Assembly: GCF_002215035.1 (NCBI RefSeq)
Contig: NZ_NKFP01000001.1
Coordinates: 1,299,501-1,363,500, forward strand
Direction: 5' to 3'
Source of the DNA: Leptolyngbya ohadii IS1
Lineage (GTDB): Bacteria; Cyanobacteriota; Cyanobacteriia; Elainellales; Elainellaceae
Length of the DNA stretch: 64,000 bases
How positions within the stretch are numbered: position 1 is the first letter of the stretch; the number at the start of each line of letters is the position of its first letter. This document shows, in pieces, positions 37,072 to 45,302 of this stretch. The notes under the pieces were generated by a model, which saw only the letters and a program-made list of their open reading frames with translations, ran no database searches and was not told the DNA's origin. The position numbers were made by a program, and so were the translations under genes.

Positions 37072-38270
37072 ATAAAACTGCTGTAAATAAAACTGCACTT
37101 TCCTTGTTTGGTGCGTCTCTCGATGAAATTCAGCAAGCCAATTTGGCAAAGGAAGAACGTGTCTTAACCACCCCTCAGGATGCTGAGATCAGGATTGAGG
37201 GTGATCGGACGGTACTTAATTTCTGTTCAAATAATTATTTAGGACTTGCCAATCACCCGGAAATTATTGCAGCAGCCCATCGAGGACTCGATGAGTATGG
37301 GTTTGGTTTAGCATCTGGTCGGTTTATTTGTGGCACTCAAACTATTCATAAGCAATTAGAGGCAAAAATTTCCGCATTTCTGAATACAGAAGACACAATT
37401 TTATATACGTCCTGCTTTGATGCGAATGGAGGATTATTTGAAACGCTGTTGGATGCAGATTGTGCGATTATTAGTGATGCGCTGAACCACGCCAGCATTA
37501 TTGATGGAATCCGGCTTTGCAAAGCGCAACGCTATCGATTCGCCCACAGCAATATGCAGGAATTAGAAAACTGCTTACAGCAAAGCCAGAACGCCAAAAT
37601 TCGCCTCATCGCAACGGACGGCGTGTTCAGCATGGATGGCGATATTGCCAGGCTAGAACAGATTTGCGACTTGGCAGAAACCTATGATGCGCTAGTGATG
37701 GTGGATGACAGCCATGCTACGGGCATAATCGGTACCACGGGACGCGGTTCTGCGGAACACTGTGACGTCATCGGACGAGTAGACATCGTTACCAGTACTC
37801 TGGGTAAAGCGTTAGGCGGCGCATCGGGTGGTTTTACCTCCGGACGTAAAGCCATTATTGACCTGCTGCGACAGCGATCGCGTCCCTATCTGTTTTCTAA
37901 TACCCTGGCTCCGATGATCACCTACACCAGTCTCACAGTCCTTGACATGCTGGCTCAGTCTAGTGAACTCCGCGATCGGCTCATGGAAAATACCCGCTAT
38001 TTTCGACAGCAGATGCAGGAACGGGGCTTCGAGATTAGAGCAGGGGTACACCCCATCACGCCGATCATGCTCTATGATGCAAAGCTGGCTCGCAATATGG
38101 CGCAGGATTTACTGGCGGAGGGTATTTACGTCATTGGGTTCAGCTATCCCGTTGTGCCTCAGGGACAGGCTCGGATTCGAGTCCAAGTTTCGGCTGCCCA
38201 CACGCAATCGCACCTCGATCGCTGTATTGAAGCATTTACAAGAGTAGGACACCACTATGGCTTGCTCTAA
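37068..38270 (+). CDS. kbl: Glycine C-acetyltransferase (2-amino-3-ketobutyrate CoA ligase)
   Basis: 400 residues, the usual length of alpha-oxoamine synthases. [14 protein letters not shown] and [21 protein letters not shown] mark the N-terminal part; [27 protein letters not shown] (PLP Asp/His) and [13 protein letters not shown] (PLP Lys) form the active site. It cleaves 2-amino-3-ketobutyrate with CoA to glycine and acetyl-CoA. Translationally coupled to tdh. The short duplicated start [10 protein letters not shown] arises from a 12-bp near-repeat. Confidence 0.95.
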   Translation: MNKTAVNKTALSLFGASLDEIQQANLAKEERVLTTPQDAEIRIEGDRTVLNFCSNNYLGLANHPEIIAAAHRGLDEYGFGLASGRFICGTQTIHKQLEAKISAFLNTEDTILYTSCFDANGGLFETLLDADCAIISDALNHASIIDGIRLCKAQRYRFAHSNMQELENCLQQSQNAKIRLIATDGVFSMDGDIARLEQICDLAETYDALVMVDDSHATGIIGTTGRGSAEHCDVIGRVDIVTSTLGKALGGASGGFTSGRKAIIDLLRQRSRPYLFSNTLAPMITYTSLTVLDMLAQSSELRDRLMENTRYFRQQMQERGFEIRAGVHPITPIMLYDAKLARNMAQDLLAEGIYVIGFSYPVVPQGQARIRVQVSAAHTQSHLDRCIEAFTRVGHHYGLL

Positions 38271-38671
38271 TAGAACTTGCAGGGTTGGCTCTGGCTGTCC
38301 CCGGCTCTGGTAAGCTTTCTGTCGTCGTTTTGCGTCACCCACGATCGTTCCCCCTTCAGCAATAGTTTTAGGTTTCCCCGTCATCAAGTATCCAGAGCGC
38401 AAACAAATCGAATCACAGCTCCCCGCTCAAGCCACATTTTCTCTCTGTGAGCGGAAAGTTATTAGAAAGTGTGTTCCACGATAGACACAAAACCCCTGAA
38501 GATATACTTCAATTTTGCCCTTGAACAAAGGAGTGAACGTTAATTTATTAAAAAAGCATTAAACAAAGATCAAAGTCTTAATGCCAAAACAATTGATAAA
38601 CACCAAAAACCAGCTTCCCTCACTTCCTTTTGGGAAACTGATTTTCGGTTTAAGAATTTTCCTATAGCCGT
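38271..38671. other. Intergenic region between convergent genes
   Basis: 401 bp between kbl and the leftward SSB-like gene. AT-rich near 38520-38600. No gene and no clear hairpin terminator recognised. Confidence 0.5.
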
Positions 38672-39226
38672 CTAAGCCGGAGCGGTTGCAGAGGATGCAG
38701 ACTTCCGCGCTCTTGCAGAACGAGTATTTGACCGAGAAGCAGCTCGAGGCGCAGCAGGTGCAGCAGGCGCTACAAGTTCAGGGGCAGCTTCAGGCGCAGG
38801 TTCAGCTACCGCTGTATCGGTTACGGTACCCTCTTCTGCTGGCAAAGCCGTCACTGTCTCAACTGAAGCTGCAAGATCTGACGAAGATGTGCCGATCGCC
38901 GCCTGATGCTCGCTTAATGTTGTGACCTGAGAAACCAGAATTTCAACGGCACGCTCTTTGTACTTCCCCCCTTCTTTCTCAACGGTATGGGTGGAGAGCG
39001 TACCCACCACAAAAATGCCTTCGCCCTTTCTGACATTTGCCAGGGCTTCAAATGTGCCGCCCTCGCGCTCAGCACTGCCCCATGCCAGCAGGGGAACGAT
39101 ACCCATCGCTTTTCCCTCGGCATCAAAGATCTGCATCCAGGCTTTTGATAACTTCTTGCTGGGGTCTTCTAGACGTTCAACTCGCCCTTCTGCGTAAACC
39201 TGCCCAGACAATGTAATCGAGTTCAT
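38672..39226 (-). CDS. OB-fold single-stranded-DNA-binding-like protein with acidic/Ala-rich tail
   Basis: 184 residues. Residues 1-105 look like an OB fold: MNSITLSGQVYAEGRVERLE, KAWMQIFDAEGKAMGIVPLLAWGS, GEGIFVVGTLSTH. The rest is a low-complexity region (PAPEAAPELVAPAAPAAPRA) ending in an Arg/Lys/Ser-rich basic tail. It lies 98 bp downstream of a canonical ssb on the same strand, so it may be a diverged partner. Unlike normal SSB it lacks the acidic C-terminal tip used to recruit partner proteins. Confidence 0.65.
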   Translation of the reverse strand: MNSITLSGQVYAEGRVERLEDPSKKLSKAWMQIFDAEGKAMGIVPLLAWGSAEREGGTFEALANVRKGEGIFVVGTLSTHTVEKEGGKYKERAVEILVSQVTTLSEHQAAIGTSSSDLAASVETVTALPAEEGTVTDTAVAEPAPEAAPELVAPAAPAAPRAASRSNTRSARARKSASSATAPA

Positions 39227-39295
39227 AAAATAAGTCCTTGCACAGTGAATCCATACTCAAATCGCGATCCGACAATCCATTCGTTAACTTAATGC

Positions 39296-39327
39296 TTTGG
39301 TTAACCGCTAACCAAAAACTTTGGTTA
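39296..39327. promoter_or_regulatory. Inverted plus direct repeat between the two SSB genes
   Basis: TTTGGTTA-ACCGC-TAACCAAA (39296-39316) is a perfect 8-bp inverted repeat; a third TTTGGTTA follows at 39320-39327 and overlaps the ssb stop codon. It is either an operator for the downstream SSB-like gene or an attenuating hairpin. Confidence 0.4.
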
Positions 39328-39684
39328 AAACTCTTCGTCTACTGGACTGCTTGATCCATCGTTGTCACGCTTAGCGCCCAGCAGTTCCAGGCGATCGGCT
39401 CGAATAACGGGAGCAGAGCGATCAGCACCTGTTGCCCGGTCGTTCCATCGGTCAAACCGCAATGCCCCCTGAATCCCAACCTGCGAACCTTTCCGCACAT
39501 AATTCGCAGCCACTTCAGCCGTCTTGCCCCAGATCTCGATCGTGAACCAATCGGGTTCATCCTCCCGTCGCCGCCGGTTCACAGCTAGCGAAAACTTCGT
39601 TACTACACTACCTGACTCGAAGTACTTGACCTCTGGGTCACGTCCAACGCGACCGACTAAATTAACCACATTGAGAGAAGTCAT
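39325..39684 (-). CDS. ssb: Single-stranded DNA-binding protein
   Basis: 119 residues, the short cyanobacterial form. OB fold with MTSLNVVNLVGRVGRDPEVKY, VVTKFSLAVNRR, DWFTIEIWGKTAEVAANYV and GSQVGIQGALRFDRW, all standard SSB blocks. It ends in the acidic PVDEEF tip that binds partner proteins. Upstream of the second OB-fold gene on the same strand. Confidence 0.93.
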   Translation of the reverse strand: MTSLNVVNLVGRVGRDPEVKYFESGSVVTKFSLAVNRRRREDEPDWFTIEIWGKTAEVAANYVRKGSQVGIQGALRFDRWNDRATGADRSAPVIRADRLELLGAKRDNDGSSSPVDEEF

Positions 39685-39851
39685 TTTTTACCCGCACTGC
39701 CTTGAATGTTAAGGGTTAGAAACACAGTACGTCGGTATTAAAAAGCCCTGCAATGAGAAACCTACGGAACCCCCAGCCCTCTGTTTGTGCAGAAGTACGG
39801 GTATTCCGCAGGTGTAGTAACTCACTGAGAAACTGATTGAGATCTCGCCCT

Positions 39852-40068
39852 TCAAGCGTTCCCTGCTTCAGGTAGATGGGCACCAAAATCAAAGGGCATT
39901 TCATCAGACAGGCTGCCAGGACGCTGCTCCATCCAGGCTTGCTGCATTTGTTTCACCCAGGCTGGAATAGCACTCATCCCATAACGCTCGTCGAGAGACT
40001 GCGCTTTAGCCGAATCGGGTTTGGAATAAACGATCGGGAAGGTATAGGAAAAGGGATCAGCAGGGAGC
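39852..40068 (-). pseudogene. Unidentified gene remnant cut by ISKra4
   Basis: An open frame reads out of the left end of the ISKra4 element: DPFSYTFPIVYSKPDSAKAQ, then SLDERYGMSAIPAWVKQMQQ and AWMEQRPGSLSDEM before its stop at 39852. It looks coding but lacks a start and is not the continuation of the GNAT gene on the other side. Family not recognised. Confidence 0.3.
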
Positions 40069-40132
40069 ATCCCACTTATGCAGAAACAGAGAAGGGGGCG
40101 ACAATAAAGGAGTTGGACAAGAGGTGAAATCG

Positions 40133-40342
40133 ATGACTCCAGAAGAGCAGGAACGAATCAGGGCTTGCAGCCAAGAGATCGCAGAAATTCTGTATCGCAA
40201 TAGCGACAAAGCCAGCCTAAACACGCTGGAGGGGATCGAGCAAACCGTCCGACAACAGATGCTCGATCACGTCAGCCCGGAAGTTGCCCTTTTTTTGTCA
40301 ACGGTGCAGTCCGACCGGGCAAAGGACGAACCCGAAAGCTAA
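40133..40342 (+). CDS. ISKra4 small upstream protein
   Basis: 69 residues from the ATG at 40133 (AGGTGAAATCG upstream). Helical, charged: MTPEEQERIRACSQEIAEIL, ending QSDRAKDEPES. It lies wholly inside the element and ends 8 bp before the transposase start, so it is the accessory first frame seen in some members of this family. Confidence 0.7.
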   Translation: MTPEEQERIRACSQEIAEILYRNSDKASLNTLEGIEQTVRQQMLDHVSPEVALFLSTVQSDRAKDEPES

Positions 40343-40350
40343 GGAGTCTG

Positions 40351-41199
40351 GTGGGTCAGTTGCGCTTGCAGAAACATCAAGCCGAACGATTAGGAGTCAA
40401 GCCCCGCAGTCGGATGAGTGGAGGGTTAGAGAAGGCATGCTTACGCCTGAGTGCGAATGAGTCATTCCAGGCTGCGGCAGCGGACATTGCGGCACTAACC
40501 GGGATAGCCGTGGGGCACTCGACCCAACAACGCCTGGTTGGACGGCAGGCATGGGAGTTGCCGGATGCGAAACAAGGTGTCAGTGAGATCAGTGTTGATG
40601 GCGGCAAAGTGCGCCTGCGTGACCTGAAAGACAGCGACAGCCCGTGGCGAGACTACAAAGCGGTGCGGTTGTGTGGGACATACTATGCTGGCTTTTATCA
40701 GGACAACGAGAGCTTGGTGGATTACCTCAATGCTCAACGGTTGCTCAAGCCTGTGGTGTGTTTAGGCGATGGGCATGATGGGGTATGGAATCTGTTCAGT
40801 GCCGTTGCCTGCCCCGATGAACGCAGAGAGATTCTCGACTGGTATCACCTCAAGGAGAATCTCTACAAAGTGGGTGGGTCGTTCAAACGCCTGAAAAAAG
40901 CCGAATCCTTGCTGTGGCAGGGGCAAGTGGAACAGGCGAAGGTATTGTTTTCCGATTGTCAAAGAAAACAGGCGCGGAATTTTGAAGCCTATCTCGACAA
41001 ACATCGTCCCCGGATTGTCAATTATGCCGATACCCAGGCTCAACAACTTTGCTCGATTGGTTCAGGAGCGGTAGAATCGGCAGTCAAACAGATTGGACGA
41101 CGCTTACAAATATCGGGGGCGCGGTGGAACACTGCCTCAGTGAATCCGATGTTGAACCTGCGCTGTGCATACCTCAACGGGCTGCTCGCTATTGCGTGA
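40351..41199 (+). CDS. ISKra4-family transposase
   Basis: 282 residues with a GTG start behind AAGGAG. Catalytic features: EISVDGGKVRLRD (first Asp), VVCLGDGHDGVWNLF (second Asp) and SGAVESAVKQIGRRLQ with the terminal Glu; ILDWYHLKENLYKVG is typical of the family. A frameshift fusion with the preceding small frame is possible. The gene looks intact. Confidence 0.88.
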   Translation: MGQLRLQKHQAERLGVKPRSRMSGGLEKACLRLSANESFQAAAADIAALTGIAVGHSTQQRLVGRQAWELPDAKQGVSEISVDGGKVRLRDLKDSDSPWRDYKAVRLCGTYYAGFYQDNESLVDYLNAQRLLKPVVCLGDGHDGVWNLFSAVACPDERREILDWYHLKENLYKVGGSFKRLKKAESLLWQGQVEQAKVLFSDCQRKQARNFEAYLDKHRPRIVNYADTQAQQLCSIGSGAVESAVKQIGRRLQISGARWNTASVNPMLNLRCAYLNGLLAIA

Positions 41200-41216
41200 T
41201 TTTGCATAAGTGGGAT

Positions 41217-41484
41217 ACTCCCCATCTGGATGTAAGTAAAGCTGCTCGATCCACCCTGTTTCTTCGGTCGTTGCCAATGCCATCATGCCAATAATTTCGT
41301 TGCCTCGCTCTACCACTTTTACCTGGTTTCCGGGAATCAAGATGTTGCGAATCCATTCGTACACTGCTGCCTCAGAATGGGCGATCGGAGCAAATGGAAC
41401 AAACGCTTTTCGAGAACTGAGATAAACTTTTGCGACACCTTCAGTGTCAGATAGAGTGGCGGAACGAAACCTGACTGAGTTCAT
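41217..41484 (-). pseudogene. GNAT acetyltransferase truncated by ISKra4
   Basis: Start ATG at 41484 with a TAGGAGA site. The readable part is the N-terminal half of a GNAT fold: VRFRSATLSDTEGVAKVYLS, NQVKVVERGNEIIGMMALA and WIEQLYLHPDGE. Just where the acetyl-CoA loop (R/QxxGxG/A) should follow, the ISKra4 right end begins, and translation runs 27 codons into the element before stopping at 41137. No second half is found at the other end of the element. Confidence 0.8.
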
Positions 41485-41495
41485 ACAGTTCTCTC

Positions 41496-41885
41496 CTAAA
41501 CAGGTTGATTGATCCACTGAACCAGTTGAATGACTACCCCATTCGGGTCTGTCACTTGAAAGAAGCGTTCACCCCAAGGTTCAGTCTCAATTGGAGTCGT
41601 AATTGGTACACCTTCAGATTGCAGTCGTGCATATTCAGTGTCAATATCATCGACAACAAATGCGATCAGCAAACCATCGGCTCGATGTTCACGCATATGA
41701 ATGGGTTTGAAGCTTCTCAATTCCGTTTTCAAAAACACAAGATTAAACCCAGCATCTTCTCTAGCAAGAGATACAAAGCCGTCGGCTGACATTTGTTCCT
41801 TGAAGCCAAAATGTTGTTTGGCAAAGTTAGCCGATGCCGTGACATCATCCACATTCAACGAAATCGCGGAGGCAGTAATTTTCAT
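41496..41885 (-). CDS. VOC-family (glyoxalase/bleomycin-resistance fold) protein
   Basis: 129 residues. Two beta-alpha-beta-beta-beta modules: ITASAISLNVDDVTASANFAKQHFGF and LLIAFVVDDIDTEYARLQSEGV, ending in PWGERFFQVTDPNGVVIQLVQW, the usual VOC closing strand with a metal-site Glu/Gln region. Substrate unknown; could be an antibiotic-binding or lyase-type protein. It ends 12 bp before the truncated GNAT gene on the same strand, and a MarR regulator lies upstream, so the three probably formed one small detoxification operon. Confidence 0.88.
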   Translation of the reverse strand: MKITASAISLNVDDVTASANFAKQHFGFKEQMSADGFVSLAREDAGFNLVFLKTELRSFKPIHMREHRADGLLIAFVVDDIDTEYARLQSEGVPITTPIETEPWGERFFQVTDPNGVVIQLVQWINQPV

Positions 41886-41923
41886 TGTTTTTCCTCAATA
41901 GAATGATGGACGGGCGATCGCCA

Positions 41924-42388
41924 TTATTCTCCTAGTTCATCAGTTTTATGGCTTTCGAGACGTTCTCCAAGCTGTCGCAGGACTGTAACAGCAGTCTTTA
42001 ATGTTTCTAATGAAAGCGTTTCACTGACTTGATTTGCCCAATCCACCTGACACTGCTGTACGTAGTCCAGTGCTTTACGACCTTTGGGTGTAATGGTCAT
42101 TAATTTGGCACGACGATGGTGAGGATTGTCGGTATAGGCGATAAATCCATCGTTTGCCAGAGCATCAGCGGTTTGCTGAACACTTTGTCGAGTTAGCCCC
42201 ATGATCCGAGCAACATGAGCAACGGGTGTCGGTTGATGCTCCACAACGCCAAGCACCTGCCAGCGGGCACTGCTGAGACCAACCGGATCGGTCAAGCGAT
42301 CGCCCGCTTCTAATAAAATCCCGTTTAAACGAAAGACCTCAAGGATGAGTTCGGTAAAGGCACTGCCATTGGCACTCGGCTCACTCAT
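41924..42388 (-). CDS. MarR-family transcriptional regulator
   Basis: 154 residues from the ATG at 42388. Winged helix: LSSARWQVLGVVEH, then VAHVARIMGLTRQSVQQTADALANDGFIAYTDNPHHRRAKLMTITPKGRKAL, which is the standard recognition helix plus wing. Flanking helices form the dimer interface. It precedes the VOC and GNAT genes on the same strand and probably represses that unit. Confidence 0.92.
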   Translation of the reverse strand: MSEPSANGSAFTELILEVFRLNGILLEAGDRLTDPVGLSSARWQVLGVVEHQPTPVAHVARIMGLTRQSVQQTADALANDGFIAYTDNPHHRRAKLMTITPKGRKALDYVQQCQVDWANQVSETLSLETLKTAVTVLRQLGERLESHKTDELGE

Positions 42389-42484
42389 ATGACAGCAGCT
42401 TACCAAATCGACAGGAGACTGTCAATCGATCGACGGCGATCGATCGGTGTCATTCCTCAACCTGCTCAGGACCTCCAATAAGTT

Positions 42485-42853
42485 TTATCGTTGACGCTCA
42501 AGAAGTTGTTCTCGGTGATACAGGAAGAATGGTAGAGAACAGCACAGTCCGACTCCAAAGGTTAAACCGATATACAGAATCATCCAGGAACGAGAGGCAT
42601 TCAATCGCTTGAGTTCAATCCATACCAGGCAAAAGAAGACGACGGCTGAGATTAACAAATCTGTTGCCCATGTACTCGCGATCGCATTAGCAAAAGTTTG
42701 TTGAAGAAATAGGGGAGGGGATAGTAACGCAGGTAAATCCTGTAATAGCCAGAACCAGGGCGCAATTGTTCCGGCGATCGCAAACAGCAAATACAGTGAC
42801 TTCATTGAGCCAGATGAAATGGTTGTTGAAGCTTGAGTTGTTTTTAACATCAT
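42485..42853 (-). CDS. DUF2834 membrane protein
   Basis: 122 residues with AAAGGTAAGA before the start. Three membrane segments: LYLLFAIAGTIAPWFWLLQDL, ATDLLISAVVFFCLVWIEL and SWMILYIGLTFGVGLCCSLPFFLYHRE, as in DUF2834 proteins. Function unknown. It is divergent from the XRE regulator with a palindrome between them, so it may be that regulator's target. Confidence 0.85.
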   Translation of the reverse strand: MMLKTTQASTTISSGSMKSLYLLFAIAGTIAPWFWLLQDLPALLSPPLFLQQTFANAIASTWATDLLISAVVFFCLVWIELKRLNASRSWMILYIGLTFGVGLCCSLPFFLYHREQLLERQR

Positions 42854-42906
42854 TCTTACCTTTAGTCGGTATGCCTCTATGATGAGAAAAGGAGATAATC
42901 AAAGCA

Positions 42907-42923
42907 ATTACCTCTCAGGTAAT
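42907..42923. promoter_or_regulatory. Palindromic operator candidate between DUF2834 and XRE genes
   Basis: ATTACC-TCTCA-GGTAAT, a perfect 6-5-6 inverted repeat, sits 4 bp before the GTG at 42928 and 53 bp from the DUF2834 start. It is flanked by the direct repeat TAATCAAAG. The position fits autoregulation by the XRE protein. Confidence 0.5.
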
Positions 42924-42927
42924 CAAA

Positions 42928-43782
42928 GTGATTGGTTGTGAACGTTTTATGATGCAGCACCGAACTTCTCCCTCAGAACAACTCGACTCATTTGGACTGC
43001 TGCTGAAGCAATGGCGCAGTCAAAGGGGATATAGCCAGCTTGATTTAGCTGTAACCAGTCAAGTCTCTCAACGGCACATTAGCTTTCTTGAATCGGGGCG
43101 TGCCAAGCCCAGTCGAGAGATGGTGCTGCAACTGGCAGAAGTTCTAGAAATTCCGCTGAGACAGCAAAATCTGATGCTGACGGCTGCCGGATTTGCGCCC
43201 ATTCATGCGGAAACCGATCTCTTGGCTCCTGAAATGGCAGCTATTCGTAAAGCTCTAGATTTTATGCTGCGCCAGCAAGAACCCTACCCCGCCATCGTGG
43301 TCGATCACTACTGGAATCTCCTGCTCACAAACAACGCTGCGACTCAGTTGCTATCTACGTTCATTACTCCAGAACAACTGCAAATTCACTTTTATCGAGA
43401 CGGAAAAGTCAATCTCATGCGAGCGATGTTTCATCCTCAAGGGTTGCGTCCATTTATTATGAACTGGGAAGATTTCTCAGGACATTTGCTGCAACGGTTG
43501 CACCGAGAAGCAATTGCCGATGGAGAAAGTGAGCAATCCAGAGCGTTGCTGGATGAGTTGATGAATGATCCTGGTATTGCTGAAACCTGGCAACAGAGCA
43601 ATCGAACCGCCCAAAATACGATGCTGCTCACCGTTCATTTCAAACGAGCAGATTTGGAGCTACAATTTTTCTCCACGATCGCCACCTTAGGCACACCCTA
43701 CGACATTACGCTGCAAGAACTGAGGATAGAATGTTTGTTTCCCGCTGATGAAGCGACAGAACAAAACTGGAAAAAAAATTAG
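42928..43782 (+). CDS. XRE-family regulator with MmyB-like ligand-binding domain
   Basis: 284 residues from a GTG; ATGs at 42949 and 42952 are alternative starts. Residues 20-80: helix-turn-helix (LLLKQWRSQRGYSQLDLAVTSQVSQRHISFLESGRAKPSREMVLQLAEVL). The rest has the MmyB-type PAS-like region: PYPAIVVDHYWNLLLTNNAA, LRPFIMNWEDFSGHLLQRLHREA, with a final LGTPYDITLQELRIECLFPAD. These regulators bind fatty-acid-like or other small hydrophobic ligands. Target likely its own promoter and the divergent DUF2834 gene. Confidence 0.9.
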   Translation: MIGCERFMMQHRTSPSEQLDSFGLLLKQWRSQRGYSQLDLAVTSQVSQRHISFLESGRAKPSREMVLQLAEVLEIPLRQQNLMLTAAGFAPIHAETDLLAPEMAAIRKALDFMLRQQEPYPAIVVDHYWNLLLTNNAATQLLSTFITPEQLQIHFYRDGKVNLMRAMFHPQGLRPFIMNWEDFSGHLLQRLHREAIADGESEQSRALLDELMNDPGIAETWQQSNRTAQNTMLLTVHFKRADLELQFFSTIATLGTPYDITLQELRIECLFPADEATEQNWKKN

Positions 43783-43840
43783 TCTTATCAGCGAAAATAA
43801 CAGCTTCTTTAACGGTTAGTGACGTTGGGCTAAGTTTCGG

Positions 43841-44239
43841 TTATGGTTCTGAGCGTGCTGTCCCTTCTCGATCGTGCTCATATCGGCGGGCAACGTTGAA
43901 CGGAGGTAGCCAATCCTCTCGACGACAGAGCCAGAGTTCATAGGTGGGTGCCACTTGATTCGGCATATCGAAGATGCCAGCAGGGATTTCGATTTCGTCA
44001 GCAGAGCGACCGAAGACTGAGGAGCCACAAACTGGGCAGAAATAGCGTCCGCGATAGTCGGATACGGTACCGGTGATGCTGACCGCATCGGCAGGAAAAA
44101 TCGCAACCGTATTGAATACTGCCCCGTGGTGCTTGCGACAATCCATACAATGGCAAATGCCCACCCGAAACGGCTCAGCAGCAATTTCCAGACGAACTGC
44201 TCCACAAAGGCATCCCCCGCGATAGTGCGCTTCTCTCAT
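43841..44239 (-). CDS. GFA-family (CENP-V/GFA) zinc protein
   Basis: 132 residues. Zinc-binding motifs in the family order: GGCLCGAVRLE, GICHCMDCRKHHG and RYFCPVCGSSVFG. The family name comes from glutathione-dependent formaldehyde-activating enzyme, but most members have no proven activity. It stands alone. Confidence 0.92.
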   Translation of the reverse strand: MREAHYRGGCLCGAVRLEIAAEPFRVGICHCMDCRKHHGAVFNTVAIFPADAVSITGTVSDYRGRYFCPVCGSSVFGRSADEIEIPAGIFDMPNQVAPTYELWLCRREDWLPPFNVARRYEHDREGTARSEP

Positions 44240-44771
44240 ATGTCATCTATCGTACGCTGCTATTTAGATTAGTTGCTGATGCCGACTCACGCTTGGCAAC
44301 CGAGAGAGGCATACCAGGCTGATAGTTCCTCACCAATCAAATGCGTTCCCCCCTCCAATCTTCAAACCGCTGTTCTGGTCCTGTAAACGAACCGCTTGAA
44401 TTTGCCAGTTTTGAGGGCATGGACTTGCCCTTAATCGCTGGTTAATAGAGCATGAGTGGCTAACGTTCGATCGCGCTATGCGGATCCAGTCTTGGTTGAT
44501 CGCACGGATTCACGCGGAGCAGGCACACTCGTGTCGCGTCCATCTGAAGGTTTTGCAAGCCTGCTTTGCGTCAGGAGAAATTCCCTCAGATCCCAGCACA
44601 CTAGACTATTTTGAGGATTTGCGATCACTGTATTGCGATCACTGTATAAGGAGGGGCGGTATGAGGAAATGCTGATTCAGCTTTACCAGCTCGATCGGAA
44701 AGATGCTAGAAAACCAGGAAATCCAGGATGAGCTAAGAATAATTCTGCTGTCCTCAAAATAGCTGGCAAAA
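44240..44771. other. Intergenic region with possible gene debris
   Basis: 532 bp. Around 44480-44675 a frame reads EQAHSCRVHLKVLQACFASG and DPSTLDYFEDLRSLYC, which looks like a coding remnant, with a short direct repeat GCGATCACTGTAT at its end. I cannot assign it to a family, and no intact gene is present. Confidence 0.4.
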
Positions 44772-44772
44772 T

Positions 44773-45128
44773 GCGATCGCTCACACAGCACAACAGCACC
44801 CAGACCGATCACTTGGAATCGTTTTCCTCATCTAAATCAAGCTATGGGGAGATGATCTGATCGATAACGGCAATCGATTGCAGCGTTAATAGAAAAATGA
44901 TCAGGACAGAACTCCCAACATAATTACTTGAGGATGATCCGCAATCTAAGTTGGATGCTGTTATTTGAGACAAGATATGCACAAAACAGAACTATAAAGA
45001 ACCTCCTTTGCAATTATGAGCTGAAGAGATTTGAATTGCACTGGAAGCCTGATCGCTTCATAGGTTTAGAATACGCCGAAAGCGATCGCATCTACCAGAA
45101 AGAGAACAAAGTTTACGATCGCCTTCGA
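44773..45128 (+). repeat. Long diverged repeat, copy 1
   Basis: About 356 bp that align along their length with 56688-57045 in the same orientation, by eye around four-fifths identical. The best-kept part codes KRFELHWKPDRFIGLEYAES followed by QKENKVYDRLRP in copy 1; copy 2 keeps FELHWK, FIVLEYAENDRI and QKENKLYDRF. The upstream half carries stops in all frames. It may be a remnant of a repeated gene or of a mobile element I do not recognise. Confidence 0.75.
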
Positions 45129-45212
45129 CCTTAGCCTCAGAAGCGATTGCAGCTTGATGCTGCATCTGCTACCAGATGCAGAATTCCTCTGGCAACAGGC
45201 TGTTCCAGTTAG

Positions 45213-45293
45213 CCTTTTTCTGATACGGTTCAATCAAGGCACAATCCTCAGTCAGTTCCAATCCTAGCTTGTAAATTCTGTATCAGAAAAAGG
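45213..45293. repeat. 14-bp perfect inverted repeat upstream of the CoiA-like fusion gene
   Basis: CCTTTTTCTGATAC at 45213-45226 and its exact complement at 45280-45293, separated by 53 bp; the right arm ends 9 bp before the ATG at 45303. It could be element ends, a recombination or operator site, or a leader stem sequestering the start region. Confidence 0.7.
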
Positions 45294-45302
45294 GGCGCTC
45301 CG

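Larger units (their letters stand above)
40069..41216 (+). mobile_element. ISKra4-family insertion sequence
   Basis: 1,148 bp with perfect 14-bp inverted repeats ATCCCACTTATGCA at 40069-40082 and 41203-41216. It carries two consecutive genes on the plus strand. No target duplication is seen, and the left and right flanks belong to different genes, which points to a deletion or rearrangement at the site after insertion. Confidence 0.85.
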
